Shown here one piece after another: positions 1 to 10,889 of a DNA stretch of 64,000 nucleotides (the stretch's first letter is position 1; each line of letters starts with the position of its first letter). A model generated the notes under the pieces. The model saw nothing but the letters and a program-made list of their open reading frames with translations. It searched no databases and was not told where the DNA came from. The position numbers and the translations under genes were made by a program. This DNA is from Siderastrea siderea (taxonomy: Eukaryota > Cnidaria > Anthozoa > Scleractinia > Rhizangiidae). The stretch covers positions 39,962,186 through 40,026,185 of the forward strand of contig OZ034968.1 of the NCBI GenBank assembly GCA_964030785.1, written 5' to 3'.

Positions 1-31
1 TTTGACAAGGAAAAGGAAGAGAGTATCTTAA

Positions 32-1999
32 GAGCGGATGTCTGTAAATATCGACCGGAGGCGCGCAATAAGGAAAATATCAAAATTCTGAAAAAAATTC
101 ACAACGTAGCCCTAGGTGAACTATTAACAGAAATATATTTTTTACGTCGATCCGATAATTGTTTTAGACGTACGGAGGTAGTCTTCATTTCGCAGCTCTC
201 GGACCTGGCTTTCAGGGTCCCACACAGTGCATCGCGAAAAGCCCGTTAACAAAATCAAAACAATTCTAACGAGAACAACAAATAACTTATCATATAGAGT
301 AGTTAATTGCACACATTTTGAGTGTTCATTTTGTCAGTTTGGACTTGAATGGAATATTTGGGAGAATTTTCGATATTTAAATTATTTGAGCGATTTCTTG
401 CAATGAAAAATTGACAAAATTGATGGCCTAAAATCATCGACTGGTACATGGCGTACAGTAAAGTTCCCTACACCATGTAAAAGAGCATTACTTCTTCTTT
501 CAAAATCCGTTTTCAAAACCATGGGCAACTCAAAAGAAAAGTTTTGAGGCCACGAAATACAAGTACTACTTTCGTGTAATTTGAGCGTTCCCGACACGGC
601 AGTCCATGTTAAAAAACTCACATAAACACGACACAAAAACATGTTTGAACATCCAATGTTTAATAAAAGCTACTGTCAGGCATCAGTACATATTAACAAG
701 ACTATTTTGTGGGATTTGGTATCGTTTGGGCGAAATAAATAGACGAATTTAAGCTGTTTCTTCCACCTTAATCTACACGAGTCACGTGAAGTTTGTCAAA
801 GGTCAAGTATTCCGACACGTAACCCCAACCAAATCCGAACATTTTACGTTCAGAAATTACTTTCTAACACATAGATCAATCATTAATACTGTATGTTTTT
901 CGTACCTTATTCTGGGCTCCTGGGTAGCGAGGAAATCCAGCAGAACTATGGCGAACGACATCATCGGCGGTTTCATCAAAATTATGGCGGTTTCATCAAA
1001 ATTTTGCCAACGGCAGCAGAGATTGCGTTACTGTAGGTTACAAGGGGAGACCGCTGTCACGTTACCTTCATTACGGGCTTCCGGAAAAATTCTCCACCTT
1101 ATTTACCCCAAGAATATAATAGATATATCTATATTGAGATTGTGAATCGCCACATTCTTTATTAACCTCAAAAGAATAAATAAATCATATTATATTATAT
1201 TTTTTAAGGGCATTCTCTATATAAATATTCAATGTGCTTTCCATAGTAAAAAACAAAATCAACGGTGAAGCATATGTAAACCTCACGCCTATTAACTTCA
1301 ATACTGTAAAGTTAAATTGACAGTGTATGAATGCATCAGTTTTTTTCCAAGAGATTAATTCAGGAATCTGGACTTAAAGTACAAGTACAAGTGTGAGATG
1401 TTAAGATTCTTTCAGATCTTGTTAGTTAGCCATCTCATCACCTCAAAGCAATCGAAGAAATAGGTGCCTTTGGGTGGATCTGCTTTCAATGAGTCGAAAA
1501 AAATCATGTGTTTTCTTTAGCAATGAAGTAAAATAAGAATGAAAAAAAAGCCGTCCTTCGGGTCTTATTTTCCAAGAAAATAAGTCCCCCTTGGCAGCCC
1601 CTCTCATACCTCCGCTATTATTCGTTGTTATCCCTGTGAGTTCATTATTTTTCAACAATAATAAACTCACACGGGGATAACTACGAACAAAAGGAATGGC
1701 GGAGGTATTGGAGGGGCTGCCAAGGTGGTCTTATTTTCTTGGAAAATAAGATCCTGCTTTTGCGAATAGTCATCACTGTGAACTGCTTGAAGCCGCACTT
1801 GGTCTGCAATGGCATTCAGTTTACGCAGTAGTCCATTGTTAGTACTCTTCAATGCAGCTTTCCCTCAGGACCACTTTTGGTCCTGATAACAGTTTACATA
1901 ATTTGAAAGTAAATTCGCCCGAAATTATCTTGTAAATGGCATCGTGTCAGTATGCTGCTGCACTAGGTGGCGGACATTGTGGACGCACTGTTGTTAATC
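32..1999 (+). repeat. Left arm of the palindrome
   Basis: This arm pairs with 2709-4603 over most of its length. Examples are the tracts at 160-240 against 4382-4470, 780-1140 against 3496-3850, and 1935-1990 against 2712-2775. It has an extra local inversion near 1545-1745 that the other arm lacks. Confidence 0.85.
1545..1745. repeat. Secondary hairpin inside the left arm
   Basis: The stretch with gcccctctcatacctccg (from about 1599) recurs as its complement, cggaggtattggaggggc (to about 1720). The two are separated by a short centre near 1650. The right arm has only one copy of this sequence (about 3020-3110), so the hairpin arose by a local inverted duplication after or during formation of the palindrome. 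Confidence 0.7.
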
Positions 2000-2708
2000 C
2001 AGTCGATTTTCACACCCGCAAGTTGTCAAAGAAAGGGACGCGGTAGGGAAGATTATTTCAGATGACAATAGCCCGCGTGGCCGGCGTTCAAAGGGGAAGG
2101 GAGAAGGGGAGTTCGAGCGCAAGCGAGATCCCACGATCGCGCTTCGTGCTAGATGACAAGGGTGGTCTGTGTGAAACATGGAAAAATTCATGAGTAGTGA
2201 GGGCGCTTTACATGTATTTTCTAAGATAAACTCAGCCGGTGAGAAATAGCTGAAATCCATGTTCTTTACCAGTGTTTTTTTCAGTGAAAGCGCATCCACA
2301 GCCGGAGCGAGCCAGGGCGCATAGGAAAAAAAAAAAAAAGAAAAAACTGGCTTTTCCTTTCTTCGCCCCAGCATCGTTCTCCCTCTACGCGCTTTGTGCG
2401 CTTTAAAAATCAGTGACACAGTGGGAAATACAGTACCTGCGCTCCTTTTTAGCAGGGTGTGGGTAAAGTGAGGTCAAACTCTCCTAAGTTCCGTTTAAGC
2501 AATATTTAAGCCCGATAATCCCACTGCATGTGTGAACCTGTCATGGGAGTTACAAGTACTATGGTATCAAATTAGCTGCTCTTGTTAACAGAAGTTCTGC
2601 TCTGGGTTTTAGGTTGAATCAGCAAATCTAACAACAAAGGATTTCAGATGATTCGTTAAGTCCAGTTGTCAAAGTTTTCGATTGTAATACGTTCATTTAA
2701 TTAGTATG
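2000..2708. other. Central non-palindromic core of the foldback element
   Basis: About 700 bases have no counterpart in the other arm. The part near 2080-2150 is relatively GC-rich, and an A-run lies at about 2325-2345. No protein motif is recognisable, and the reverse-strand open stretch at 1994-2419 has no recognisable composition or domain. Confidence 0.5.
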
Positions 2709-4603
2709 ATTTACAACGATGTGTCCACAATGTCCGCCAACAAGTGCAGCAAACTGACACGATGCCATTTACAAGATTATTTAAGGCGAATTTACTTTTG
2801 AATTAGGTAAACAGCATCAAGACCGAAAAAGGCGCTGAGGGAAACCCGGATGGCAGAGCAAAACAATGGGATATTTGCTGAGATACACTTGGTAAACTGA
2901 ATGTTATTGCAGGCCAAGTGGCCTGGGGCCAATTGCGGCTGCAAGCAGTTCACAGTGATGACTATTCGCAAAAGCATTCCCAAAATAGAGTAAAAATGAT
3001 GAACTCACAGGATAACTACGAATGAATAGCAGTGACGGAGGTATGGGACGGGCTGCCAAGGGGGACTTATTTTCCGAAGGACCACCCTTTTGTTTTACTG
3101 TTTTTTTCATTCTTATTTTCGTTCATTGATAAGGAAAATACGTTTTTAATTTTACTCATTGCAAGCCCAAGCGGATCCACCCAAAGGCACCTATTTCTTC
3201 GATCGCCAGTGAGGTGATGAGATGGCTAACTAACAAGATCTGAGAGAATCTAAACATCTCACACTTGTACTTGTACTTTAAGTCCAGACTCCTGAATTAA
3301 TTTCTTGGAAAAAAAAACTGATACATTCATACACTTGTCAATTTAACTTTACAGTACTGAAGTTAATAGGCGTGAGGTTTACATACGCTTCACCGTTGGT
3401 TTTGTTTTTTTACCATGGAAAGTACATTGAATATTTATATAGAGAATGCCCTTAAAAAAAATATAATATAATATGATTTATTTATTCTTTTGAGGTTAAT
3501 AAAGAATGTGGCGATTCACAATCTCAATATAGATATATCTATTATATTCTCGGGGTAAGGTGGAGGATTTTTCCGGAAGCTCGTAATGAAGGTAACGTGA
3601 CAGCGGTCTCCCCTTGTAATCTACAGTAACGCAATCTCTGCTGCTGTTGGCAGAATTTTGAAACCGCCAATGATGTCGTTCGCCATAGTTCTGCTGGATT
3701 TCCTCGCTACCCAGGAGCCCAGAATAAGGTACGAAAAGCATACAGTATTAACGATTGATCTGTGTCGTAGAAAGTAATTTCTGAACGTAAAATGTTCGGA
3801 TTTGGTTGGGTGTACGTGTCGGAATACTTGACCTTTGACAAACTTCACGTGACTCGTGTAGATTAAGGTGGATGAAACAGCTTAAATTCGTCTATTTATT
3901 TCGCCCAAACGATACCAAATCCCACAAAATAGTCTTGTTAACATGTACTGATGCCTGACAGCAACTTTTATTAAACATTGGATGTTCAAACATGTTTTTG
4001 TGTCGTGTTTATGTGAGTTTTTTAACATGGACTGCCGTGTCGGGAACGCTCAAATTACACGAAAGTAGTACTTGTATTTCGTGGCCTCAAAACTTTTCTT
4101 TTGAATTGCCCATGGTTTTGAAAACGGATTTTGAAAGAAGTAATGCTCTTTTACGTGGTATAGGATACTTTACTGTACGCCATGTACCAGTCGATGATTT
4201 TAGGCTATCAATTTTGTCAATTTTTCATTGCAAGCAATCGCTCAAAACAATATAAATATGAAAATTCTTCAAAATATTCCAATCAAGTCCAAACTGACAA
4301 AATGAACACTCAAAATGTGTGTAATTGACTACTCTATATGATTAGTTATTTGTTGTTCTCGTTAAAATTGTTTTGATTTTGTTAACGGGCTTTTTGCGAT
4401 GCACTATTTGAGACCCTGAAAGCCAGGTCCGAGAGCTGCGAAACGAAGACTACCTCCGTACGTCTAAAACAATTATCGGATCGAAGTGAAAAATATATTT
4501 CTGTCAATAGTTCACCTAGGCCTACTTTGTGAATTTTTTTCAGAATTAATTTTGATATTTTCCTTATTGCACGCCTTCGGTCGATATTTACAGACATCCG
4601 CTC
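2709..4603 (-). repeat. Right arm of the palindrome
   Basis: Reverse complement of the left arm. Both arms keep an open stretch of about 87 codons with nearly identical translation (minus strand 382-642, plus strand 3992-4255, beginning MFLCRVYVSFLTW). The rest looks non-coding. Confidence 0.85.
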
Positions 4604-5075
4604 TTAAGGGGATACGAGGACGTACTGAATCGAAATTTAGCTGCATTTGGACTAGAAATAGAGACGGTAATTGGTGATGGCGACTGTGCCTTTCGAAGTT
4701 TAACAAAGCAAATTGCTAGGATCAGCAGAGAAGATGAAAAATTTAAGGAACATTTAAAAGGCTTGGGTTTACTTAAGTCTGAAGATGAAGATACCTTCCA
4801 GTTGCGGCAACTGTTTGCAGACAAAATCGCAGAAGGGGACGAAGAACTGCTTGCGTTCTTACCGTTGGAAGACAACAATGGAGATATCCAAGTGAAGGCA
4901 AATGAGTTCCGAACTTCAGGGGTTTACGACAAAATGCTGGGTGATTTAATTATGAAAACTTGTGCCGAAGTACTTCAAATAACTATTGTCTTGGTAACTT
5001 CAAATGAGTCTGTTTTTGTTGCATTCCATTTCTATGGTGCAGGTCACTACAATTCCACACGGAAAGCAGAGGAAG

Positions 5076-5341
5076 GTAAGCGGCCCAGTCATAACACTAA
5101 GGCGAATTCGTCATGTGTTGGACGGCCTGCTTCAAACTTGTACATGTATTTGGACAAAAGCAACTCCAGAAGAAAGTGTTCATTTTACCTAGTGAAATAT
5201 CGAAGAGAACATCAAAATGTAAATTATATGATGTTGAGATTTAACTTTTGCAAACGAAACTAATTTAAGTTTAGGAGAGCTTAAAGGTGTTGATCGTTGC
5301 TCTCTTGTTTGACCAAATAACCATTTTTTCCACTGAAACAG
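5076..5341 (+). other. Intron of the OTU gene
   Basis: The donor is GAAG|gtaagc and the acceptor is actgaaacag|GC. Splicing joins a GAG GAA G.. codon series to ..GC ATA GAA in phase, so the OTU domain continues directly into the cysteine-rich block. Without splicing the frame runs to a stop at 5261-5263. Confidence 0.65.
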
Positions 5342-6066
5342 GCATAGAAGAAGTAGCAACAATGACAGATGCCGAGCCTGAAGAATCCAAATTTTGCAGC
5401 TGTGGTAAAATAGGAAGACCAGAGTAAAGTCCTGCTCAGAAACACCCCTGCATAACAAAGGCAGAAGATGCCCGTGTGTTGCTGCAAAACAGAAGTGTAG
5501 CACTGCTTGCAAATGCACTGGCTACATTAATCGGGGAGCAGCTAAAGACACTTCTTGTGGATGCGGTGAGGGGAAACGACAGGAAGCAACGTTTACCTCC
5601 TGTCAAGACAAAATTGGGCAGCGGAAAACAAAATGCCCTTGCTTCTCACAAGGGAAAGCCTGTGGTGATGAATGCCGTTGCTTCAATTGTAAAAATGATT
5701 TTGGTACGAGAGAGGTGGTGTCTATAAGGAAAAGACGAGCACAAAAAGTAACTTCAAGTTCGCCAAGTACCAAAAGAAAACCGTGCCATGAGTACCTTGA
5801 CAATGCAGGGCAACAATTAATTTTGGAAGCTGGACTTCACGGGAAACGTGTATTTTGAGCACCACTGAGTCTTACATAGCTTCAACTGGCATCGCTCCAA
5901 CAACAGAAAACATTCAAAGGTTGTACAAATATGTGATCAAGGGCATGGTCTCACAAAAAGGAACAGGTTTGACAAGATTCAAGCTCTAAACCAAGTTAGA
6001 GCCAAGCTGCTACACAAAAAGAAAAAGGAAGAGGTGTTACGTGGCTTCGTTGGTGCCCTGAAGTAA

Positions 6067-7534
6067 ACAGCTGTTCAATCACCTACGGCAATGAGAATGT
6101 TACAAAATAACAAAAACAATAGATATGTTTCTACTCGTGCGTCTTAAATTTTAGTAGATTTCCTTGCCATCCTCTGTATTGATGCCTAGTGAAATGATCG
6201 CAAGCAGTGGTTCTTGGGTATATTTTCTATTCACTTTCCAAACTTTAGCACAGTTGAAACGGGTTTCATTCTTTTGCAACTGATATACTATTAATGCGAA
6301 TTTGTATTTTGAGGACTTGAGCCATTGACTCGAGAGTGACGTTCTTGTTACCTTCGCCGTCGGATAACTACACTACATGTACTAAAAAGAAGGCGCCAGC
6401 TCGAGAAGCTTAATTTTGAATGGTTATTTTGTGACAGCTACCAGTTAATAGCATTGTTTATTTTGGAGATCATTACTGAATTAACCCAGAGTGAATAAGG
6501 AAAGACTGTTTTTAGCTCTGGTTTAGGTTTGATTAGTGCTGCAAGTATCTAACAAAGTTACATTTAGCAATAACAGTTAATATTATTGTCTAATAATGGG
6601 CAACAAAAGGTTCGTTCCTTTGCCATTTCAAGATACAATATAGTATTACAATACTTCAGTCACAATCTTGCAGTATAGTCAGTAAAGCATCTCTTAAGAA
6701 AGCAAGATTATTTACCTCATAGAATACGAGGAGTGACGAGTTGCTCATCACTATCTATCTGTCATTCAATAGATACTGAGTACCGAGCCAATCACACTGG
6801 TGGATTCATGATAGTGGTGTGCTAGTGAGTTTCTATTAATGTGGAATATTACAACTTACAAGCATTACTATAGGCAAAGATATGCGGTCTTACTGCGGCA
6901 AGGATGGACAGCTCATTTCTCATGTGTCAATTAAATTGTCTCGTAGACTTATCAACAGGGTTTTTATTGTAGGTTGTTCACCTCAAAGAAACTGATTTTA
7001 AATTTCCCTTTCGTTTCATAAGTCATTCTGACTAACAAAATGACTTAACGTTAACATTAACTCATTTTGTTATGAAAGTAGCGTGAAAACAAAAGAATAC
7101 AACCTCAACTGATCAGTTTACTCTCAGAGACTATTGTCAGATTTAAAAGGTTGTGCTACAGATGACCAACGAGTCGCCGTCTTATCTTATCAAATCGAAG
7201 AGGAAGTCATTTTAACATTGTATATAGGGGGTGCCCACAGGATCTGCCCTTGGGGGGGACATTTTTCAGAATGTCACGTTCTTCCCTGCGAAATAACGGG
7301 AAATTTAGATTAGAGTACGAGGACGAGTTTTTCGTTACTAAGTACGCGCAATAAGAAAAGTTTAGACCTCTAAACCTAATGCGCGAGCTCAGCACGGAAA
7401 ACTCTTCCTTATCCCCTTTCTTGCACTGCTAACTATACAACCAGATTGGATTTCCGAAGTTAGTCTTGGACCGATAGCCATAAAGTCAAGAAATCTGCAA
7501 TCTTCTCAGGTTTACTTAGAATCGGACTTCAGCT
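6067..7534. other. AT-rich stretch without a recognisable gene
   Basis: This is the 3' flank of the OTU pseudogene. I see no coding signature, clear repeat ends or RNA gene. A short G-rich patch lies near 7228-7260. Confidence 0.5.
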
Positions 7535-9035
7535 TTATGAGTGAACAAAAGTCCATATAAGTGAAGGTAAGTCCACATGAGCGAAAGCAAGTGCGTATAG
7601 GGGAAGACAAGTGCGGAAAAGTGAAGGTGAAGGTAACTTTGAGTGAAAGTAAGTGAATGTGGGTGAAGTCAAATGTGTATGAGTGATGGTAAGTGCGTGT
7701 AGGCGAGGTTAGTGCGTGCAAGTGAAAGAAAATGCGTATGAGTGAAGGTAAGTGAGTATGAGTGAAGGAAAGCGAGTACAATTGAAGAAAGAAAGTGCGT
7801 ATGAGTGAAGGTAAGTGAGTACAAGTGAAGGGAAGTGAGTACAAATGAAGGAGAGTGCGTATGAGTGAAGGTAAGTGAGCACAAGTGAAGGAAAGTGAGT
7901 AAAAGTGAAGGTAAATGAGTACAAGTGAAGAACAGTGCGTATGAGTGAGTACAAGTGAAGGAAAGTGTGTAGGATTGAAGGTAAGTGAGTACAAGTGAAG
8001 GAAAGTGCGTATGAGTGAAGGTACGTGAGTACAAGTGAAGAAAAGTGCGTATGAGTGAAGGTAAGTGAGTACAAGTGAAGGAAAGTGAGTACAAGTGAAG
8101 GTAAGTGAGTACAAGTGAAGGAAAGCGCGTAAAAGTGAGGGTAAGCAAGTACAAGTAAAGGAAAGTGCGTATGAGTGAAGGTAAATGAGTACAAGTGAAG
8201 GTAAGTGAGTAGAAGTGAAGGAAAGTGAGTACAAGTGAAGAAAAGTGCGTATGATTGAAGGAAAGTGAGTACAAGTGAAGGTAAATGAGTACAAGTGAAG
8301 AAAAGTGCGTATGAGTGAGTACAAGTGAAGGAAAGTGCGTATGAGTGAAGGTAAGTGAGTACAAGTGAAGAAAAGTGCGTATGAGTGAAGGTAAGTGAGT
8401 ACAAGTGAAGAAAAGTGCGTATGAGTGAAGGTAAGTGAGTACAAGTGATGGAAAGTGCGTATGATTGAAGGTAAGTGAGAACAAGTGAAGGAAGTGCGTA
8501 CAAGTGAAGAAAAGTGCGTATGAGTGAAGGTAAGTGAGTACAAGTGAAGGAAAGTGAGTACAAGTGAAGGTAAATGCGTACAAGTGAAGAAAAGTGCGTA
8601 TGAGCGAATACAAGTGAAGGAAGGTGCGTATGATTGAAGGTAAGTGAGTAAAAGTGAAGAAAAGTGCGTACGAGTGAATACAAGTGAAGGAAAGTGCGTA
8701 TGATTGAAGATAAGTGAGTACAAGTGGGGAAAAGTGCGGATGAGTGAATACAAGTGTGTACAAGTGAAGGAAAGTGCGTAAGAGTGAAGGTAAGTGAGTA
8801 CAAGTGAAGGAAAAGTGCGTATGATTGAAGGTAAGTGAGTACAAGTGAAGGAAAGTGCGTATGAGTGAAGGTAAGTGAGTACAAGTGGAGGTAAGCGAGT
8901 ACAAATGAAGGAAAGTGCGTATGAGTGAATGTAAGTGAGTACAAGTGAAGGGAAGTGAGTACAAATGAAGGGAAGTGAGTACAAATGAAGGAAAGTGAGT
9001 ACAAGTGAAGGAAAGTCTGTTTTAGTGGAGGTAGG
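7535..9035. repeat. 1.5-kb minisatellite, about 20-bp unit with 40-bp higher-order alternation
   Basis: Roughly 75 copies of a unit like gtgagtacaagtgaaggaaa alternate with gtgcgtatgagtgaaggtaa, with point changes and a few 1-bp and partial-unit slips (near 7940, 8300, 8480 and 8750). Because 20 is not a multiple of 3 and the complement contains no stop codons, all three minus-strand frames stay open for 430-490 codons with a 20-residue Leu/His/Ser/Thr-rich period. That is a consequence of the repeat, not evidence of a gene. Confidence 0.95.
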
Positions 9036-10889
9036 TACGTTAAACAGTTGGTGTATATATTCATATAGGATTGTAATGTTATTGGTGCCTCATATGTGGG
9101 CTAGCATGACGTTCTTGCCCCTTAAAGTGAGTAAGAAAAACGGAGCCAGGAGCAGCTGCCATTTTGGATTCATGAATGTCTTGGGAGAGACTGGTAATGA
9201 ATGGGCCGCTTTGGTCAGCAGCCTTATTGTTGCGGGCTCAGAGAAAACGGTTGAATTTTTCGGCGCCATAAATTTCAAGTTTGTTTCAAATGTGCAACGC
9301 ATGTTTCCTTGGATTTCTATTCTTTCAAGCTTAAAGGATGCCTCAAAGCATCAAAATTTGGATATCTACTCTTAAGAAGGAGGTAAGTTTAAAAGAAAAT
9401 GTTTTGTAATGAAAGATTGGCTTCAAAATTAACGATTCTAAGAAGATCATGTTCTTTCCTGTCTTCTTGAATTTGAAGCTATATTTAAGCTTACATGTAA
9501 CTAGTTACACTTGAGGCAGGCTGAATTTGAAAATCTATTTAACTAAAGAAGCAGTTGTGGCATAATTATGCAGTTTATAGAAAAGTTAAAATGAACGAGA
9601 AATAAAACGTTCTCCAGTGCCTTTCCACTGCTGAGTGTTTCCATCGCTGTAGTTTATAAAAGACACAGATAACCGATGTCTTACGTTTACAATGTCTTGA
9701 TTTGAAAGCAATAATAGAGATCATTTTCTAGAGAATTGAAAGAACAGAACTGTTAACTGAATACAACAATAAATCAGAACTAATTTTAATCACACAATGT
9801 TCTGTTTTGCTCTACTAGGTATATATTCAATTCATGATCAGCTGCTGTCAGAACAGATGTGACACTCATGGCCAGAGCACTGCCGTGTCAAGTCAAGAGT
9901 AGCCTGCTCTGAGTATTAAAGCTAAGTCATTTTTAATAACTACTAAAACTACCAGGACACAATGCAGTTGTAAATGTATTGTAAGTTGTCTCTGAGAAAA
10001 AAGAAAAATCAAGACAATGTCATCTGATTTACTACAGTGAATACTGATGAAACTTTATTTCAAAGAAGTTCTAGGTGTAGCAGTTCAGAATAAAATAATT
10101 GTAATTTTCCCAATGTTGAATTAAATTTTCTTCCAGTCACTGACTGTGTTGACAATTGTTGAAGATGTATTCACTGATGTGAATTTCAGAGGACAATAAA
10201 TACATGTAGGTCATGTACATAAGTCCGACAAACATAGTATTCAATATGCTGTACAAAGATTCTTGTAAACTTTGTGGAGATGTTATTTTAATCACAGCTG
10301 CACTGCGTCAGTACAAGATGTAGTCTCCAGGCTAGTTTCCAGAGTGCTGAAATTGTGGTGAAGAGATGCTTTAAATATATTCACCAGAAAAGGTTTTAAG
10401 GTTCATAGTACAGGCATTAAGTTTAAAATTTTCATTAAATCAAAACAATGCAGTTTGTGGCCTGAATGAAAAAATTGTGAAGAATCCTTACAAATTTTAG
10501 AATAAATACTTAATCAACTTTACGTTCTTTGTTATTTGATGTGCATTAGATCCTAATATTAACTATTCTCGTCCACATTCTCGGTAATTCCCAGAAATTC
10601 CTAGGAATTCACTTTTTTTTCTCAGATTTTATTAAATTCTCTCAGACTAGGAATTCCTGGGAATTTTTTTCCAAGCTAATATGAGACCATGCAAAAGCTT
10701 GGAATTCCATGTTCCAATTACCGTGAAAATTCACACCTTCATTTCTAAGAATTCCTGGGAATTCCTAGGAATTCCTAGCTTCATTTCGCAAGGGTTCTTT
10801 GGGAACATAAACGTCCAAGCTCTTGGAAGTGAAAATGTGTTCCAGCCCTTATAGTTATCCTTCGATGCTTAGTTTATGTTGTGTTGTCG
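9036..10889. other. AT-rich intergenic stretch
   Basis: An open stretch of 126 codons starts inside the minisatellite (8995-9375), but it shows no domain and is probably chance. The remainder is AT-rich with no protein or RNA signature apart from the GGAATTCC cluster near 10583-10778. Confidence 0.5.
10583..10778. repeat. Imperfect inverted cluster of GGAATTCC-type palindromes
   Basis: The left block (10583-10610) and right block (10748-10778) are both built from ggaattcc/aggaattcct units and are inverted relative to each other. A further aggaattcctgggaatt copy lies in between, near 10650-10665. It could be a small foldback or MITE; no target duplication was identified. Confidence 0.55.

Larger units (their letters stand above)
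32..4603. mobile_element. 4.57-kb palindromic (foldback) element inserted at TTAA
   Basis: The two ends are reverse complements: GAGCGGATGTCTGTAAATAT at 32 and its complement ending at 4603. They are flanked by TTAA at 28-31 and 4604-4607. The inverted arms run about 32-1999 and 2709-4603, with a non-palindromic core of about 0.7 kb. The arms differ by scattered substitutions and indels, so they have diverged since they formed. I see no transposase. A TTAA target duplication is typical of piggyBac and Kolobok superfamilies, so a non-autonomous member mobilised in trans is the simplest reading. The superfamily is inference. Confidence 0.85.
1..6066 (+). pseudogene. OTU cysteine-protease / cysteine-rich (CXC-like) gene, split by a foldback insertion
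   Basis: Codons at 1-30 continue in frame at 4604 once one TTAA copy and the intervening element are removed. The joined frame reaches an OTU signature, GDGDCAFRSL (catalytic Cys codon 4684-4686), and a GAGHYNST motif carrying the catalytic-type His (5044-5046). OTU domains are papain-fold deubiquitinase-type cysteine proteases. Exon 1 ends at 5075 before gtaagc; the acceptor is at 5341, and the splice keeps phase. Exon 2 encodes a Cys-rich CXC/Tesmin-like block (CSCGK, CPCVA, CGCGEG, CPCFSQGKACGDECRCFNC) and ends in a Lys-rich tail at a stop at 6064-6066. A frameshift near 5425 and later shifts near 5855 and 5985 break it. Multi-copy OTU+CXC proteins of this type are familiar from cnidarian proteomes, so it may itself be TE cargo. 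The OTU call is solid; the host-versus-TE status is open. Confidence 0.8.

Noticed and set aside
1994..2419. 141-codon minus-strand ORF in the palindrome core
   Set aside because: Low-complexity Phe/Ser-rich stretch from an A-run, no motif, and no counterpart elsewhere in the window.
7512..9064. Three long minus-strand frames (431-490 codons) rich in Leu, His, Ser and Thr
   Set aside because: They are the three frames of one 20-bp minisatellite whose complement has no stop codons. Frame openness follows from the repeat.
8995..9375. 126-codon plus-strand ORF at the edge of the minisatellite
   Set aside because: Begins inside the repeat and has no recognisable domain or coding support.
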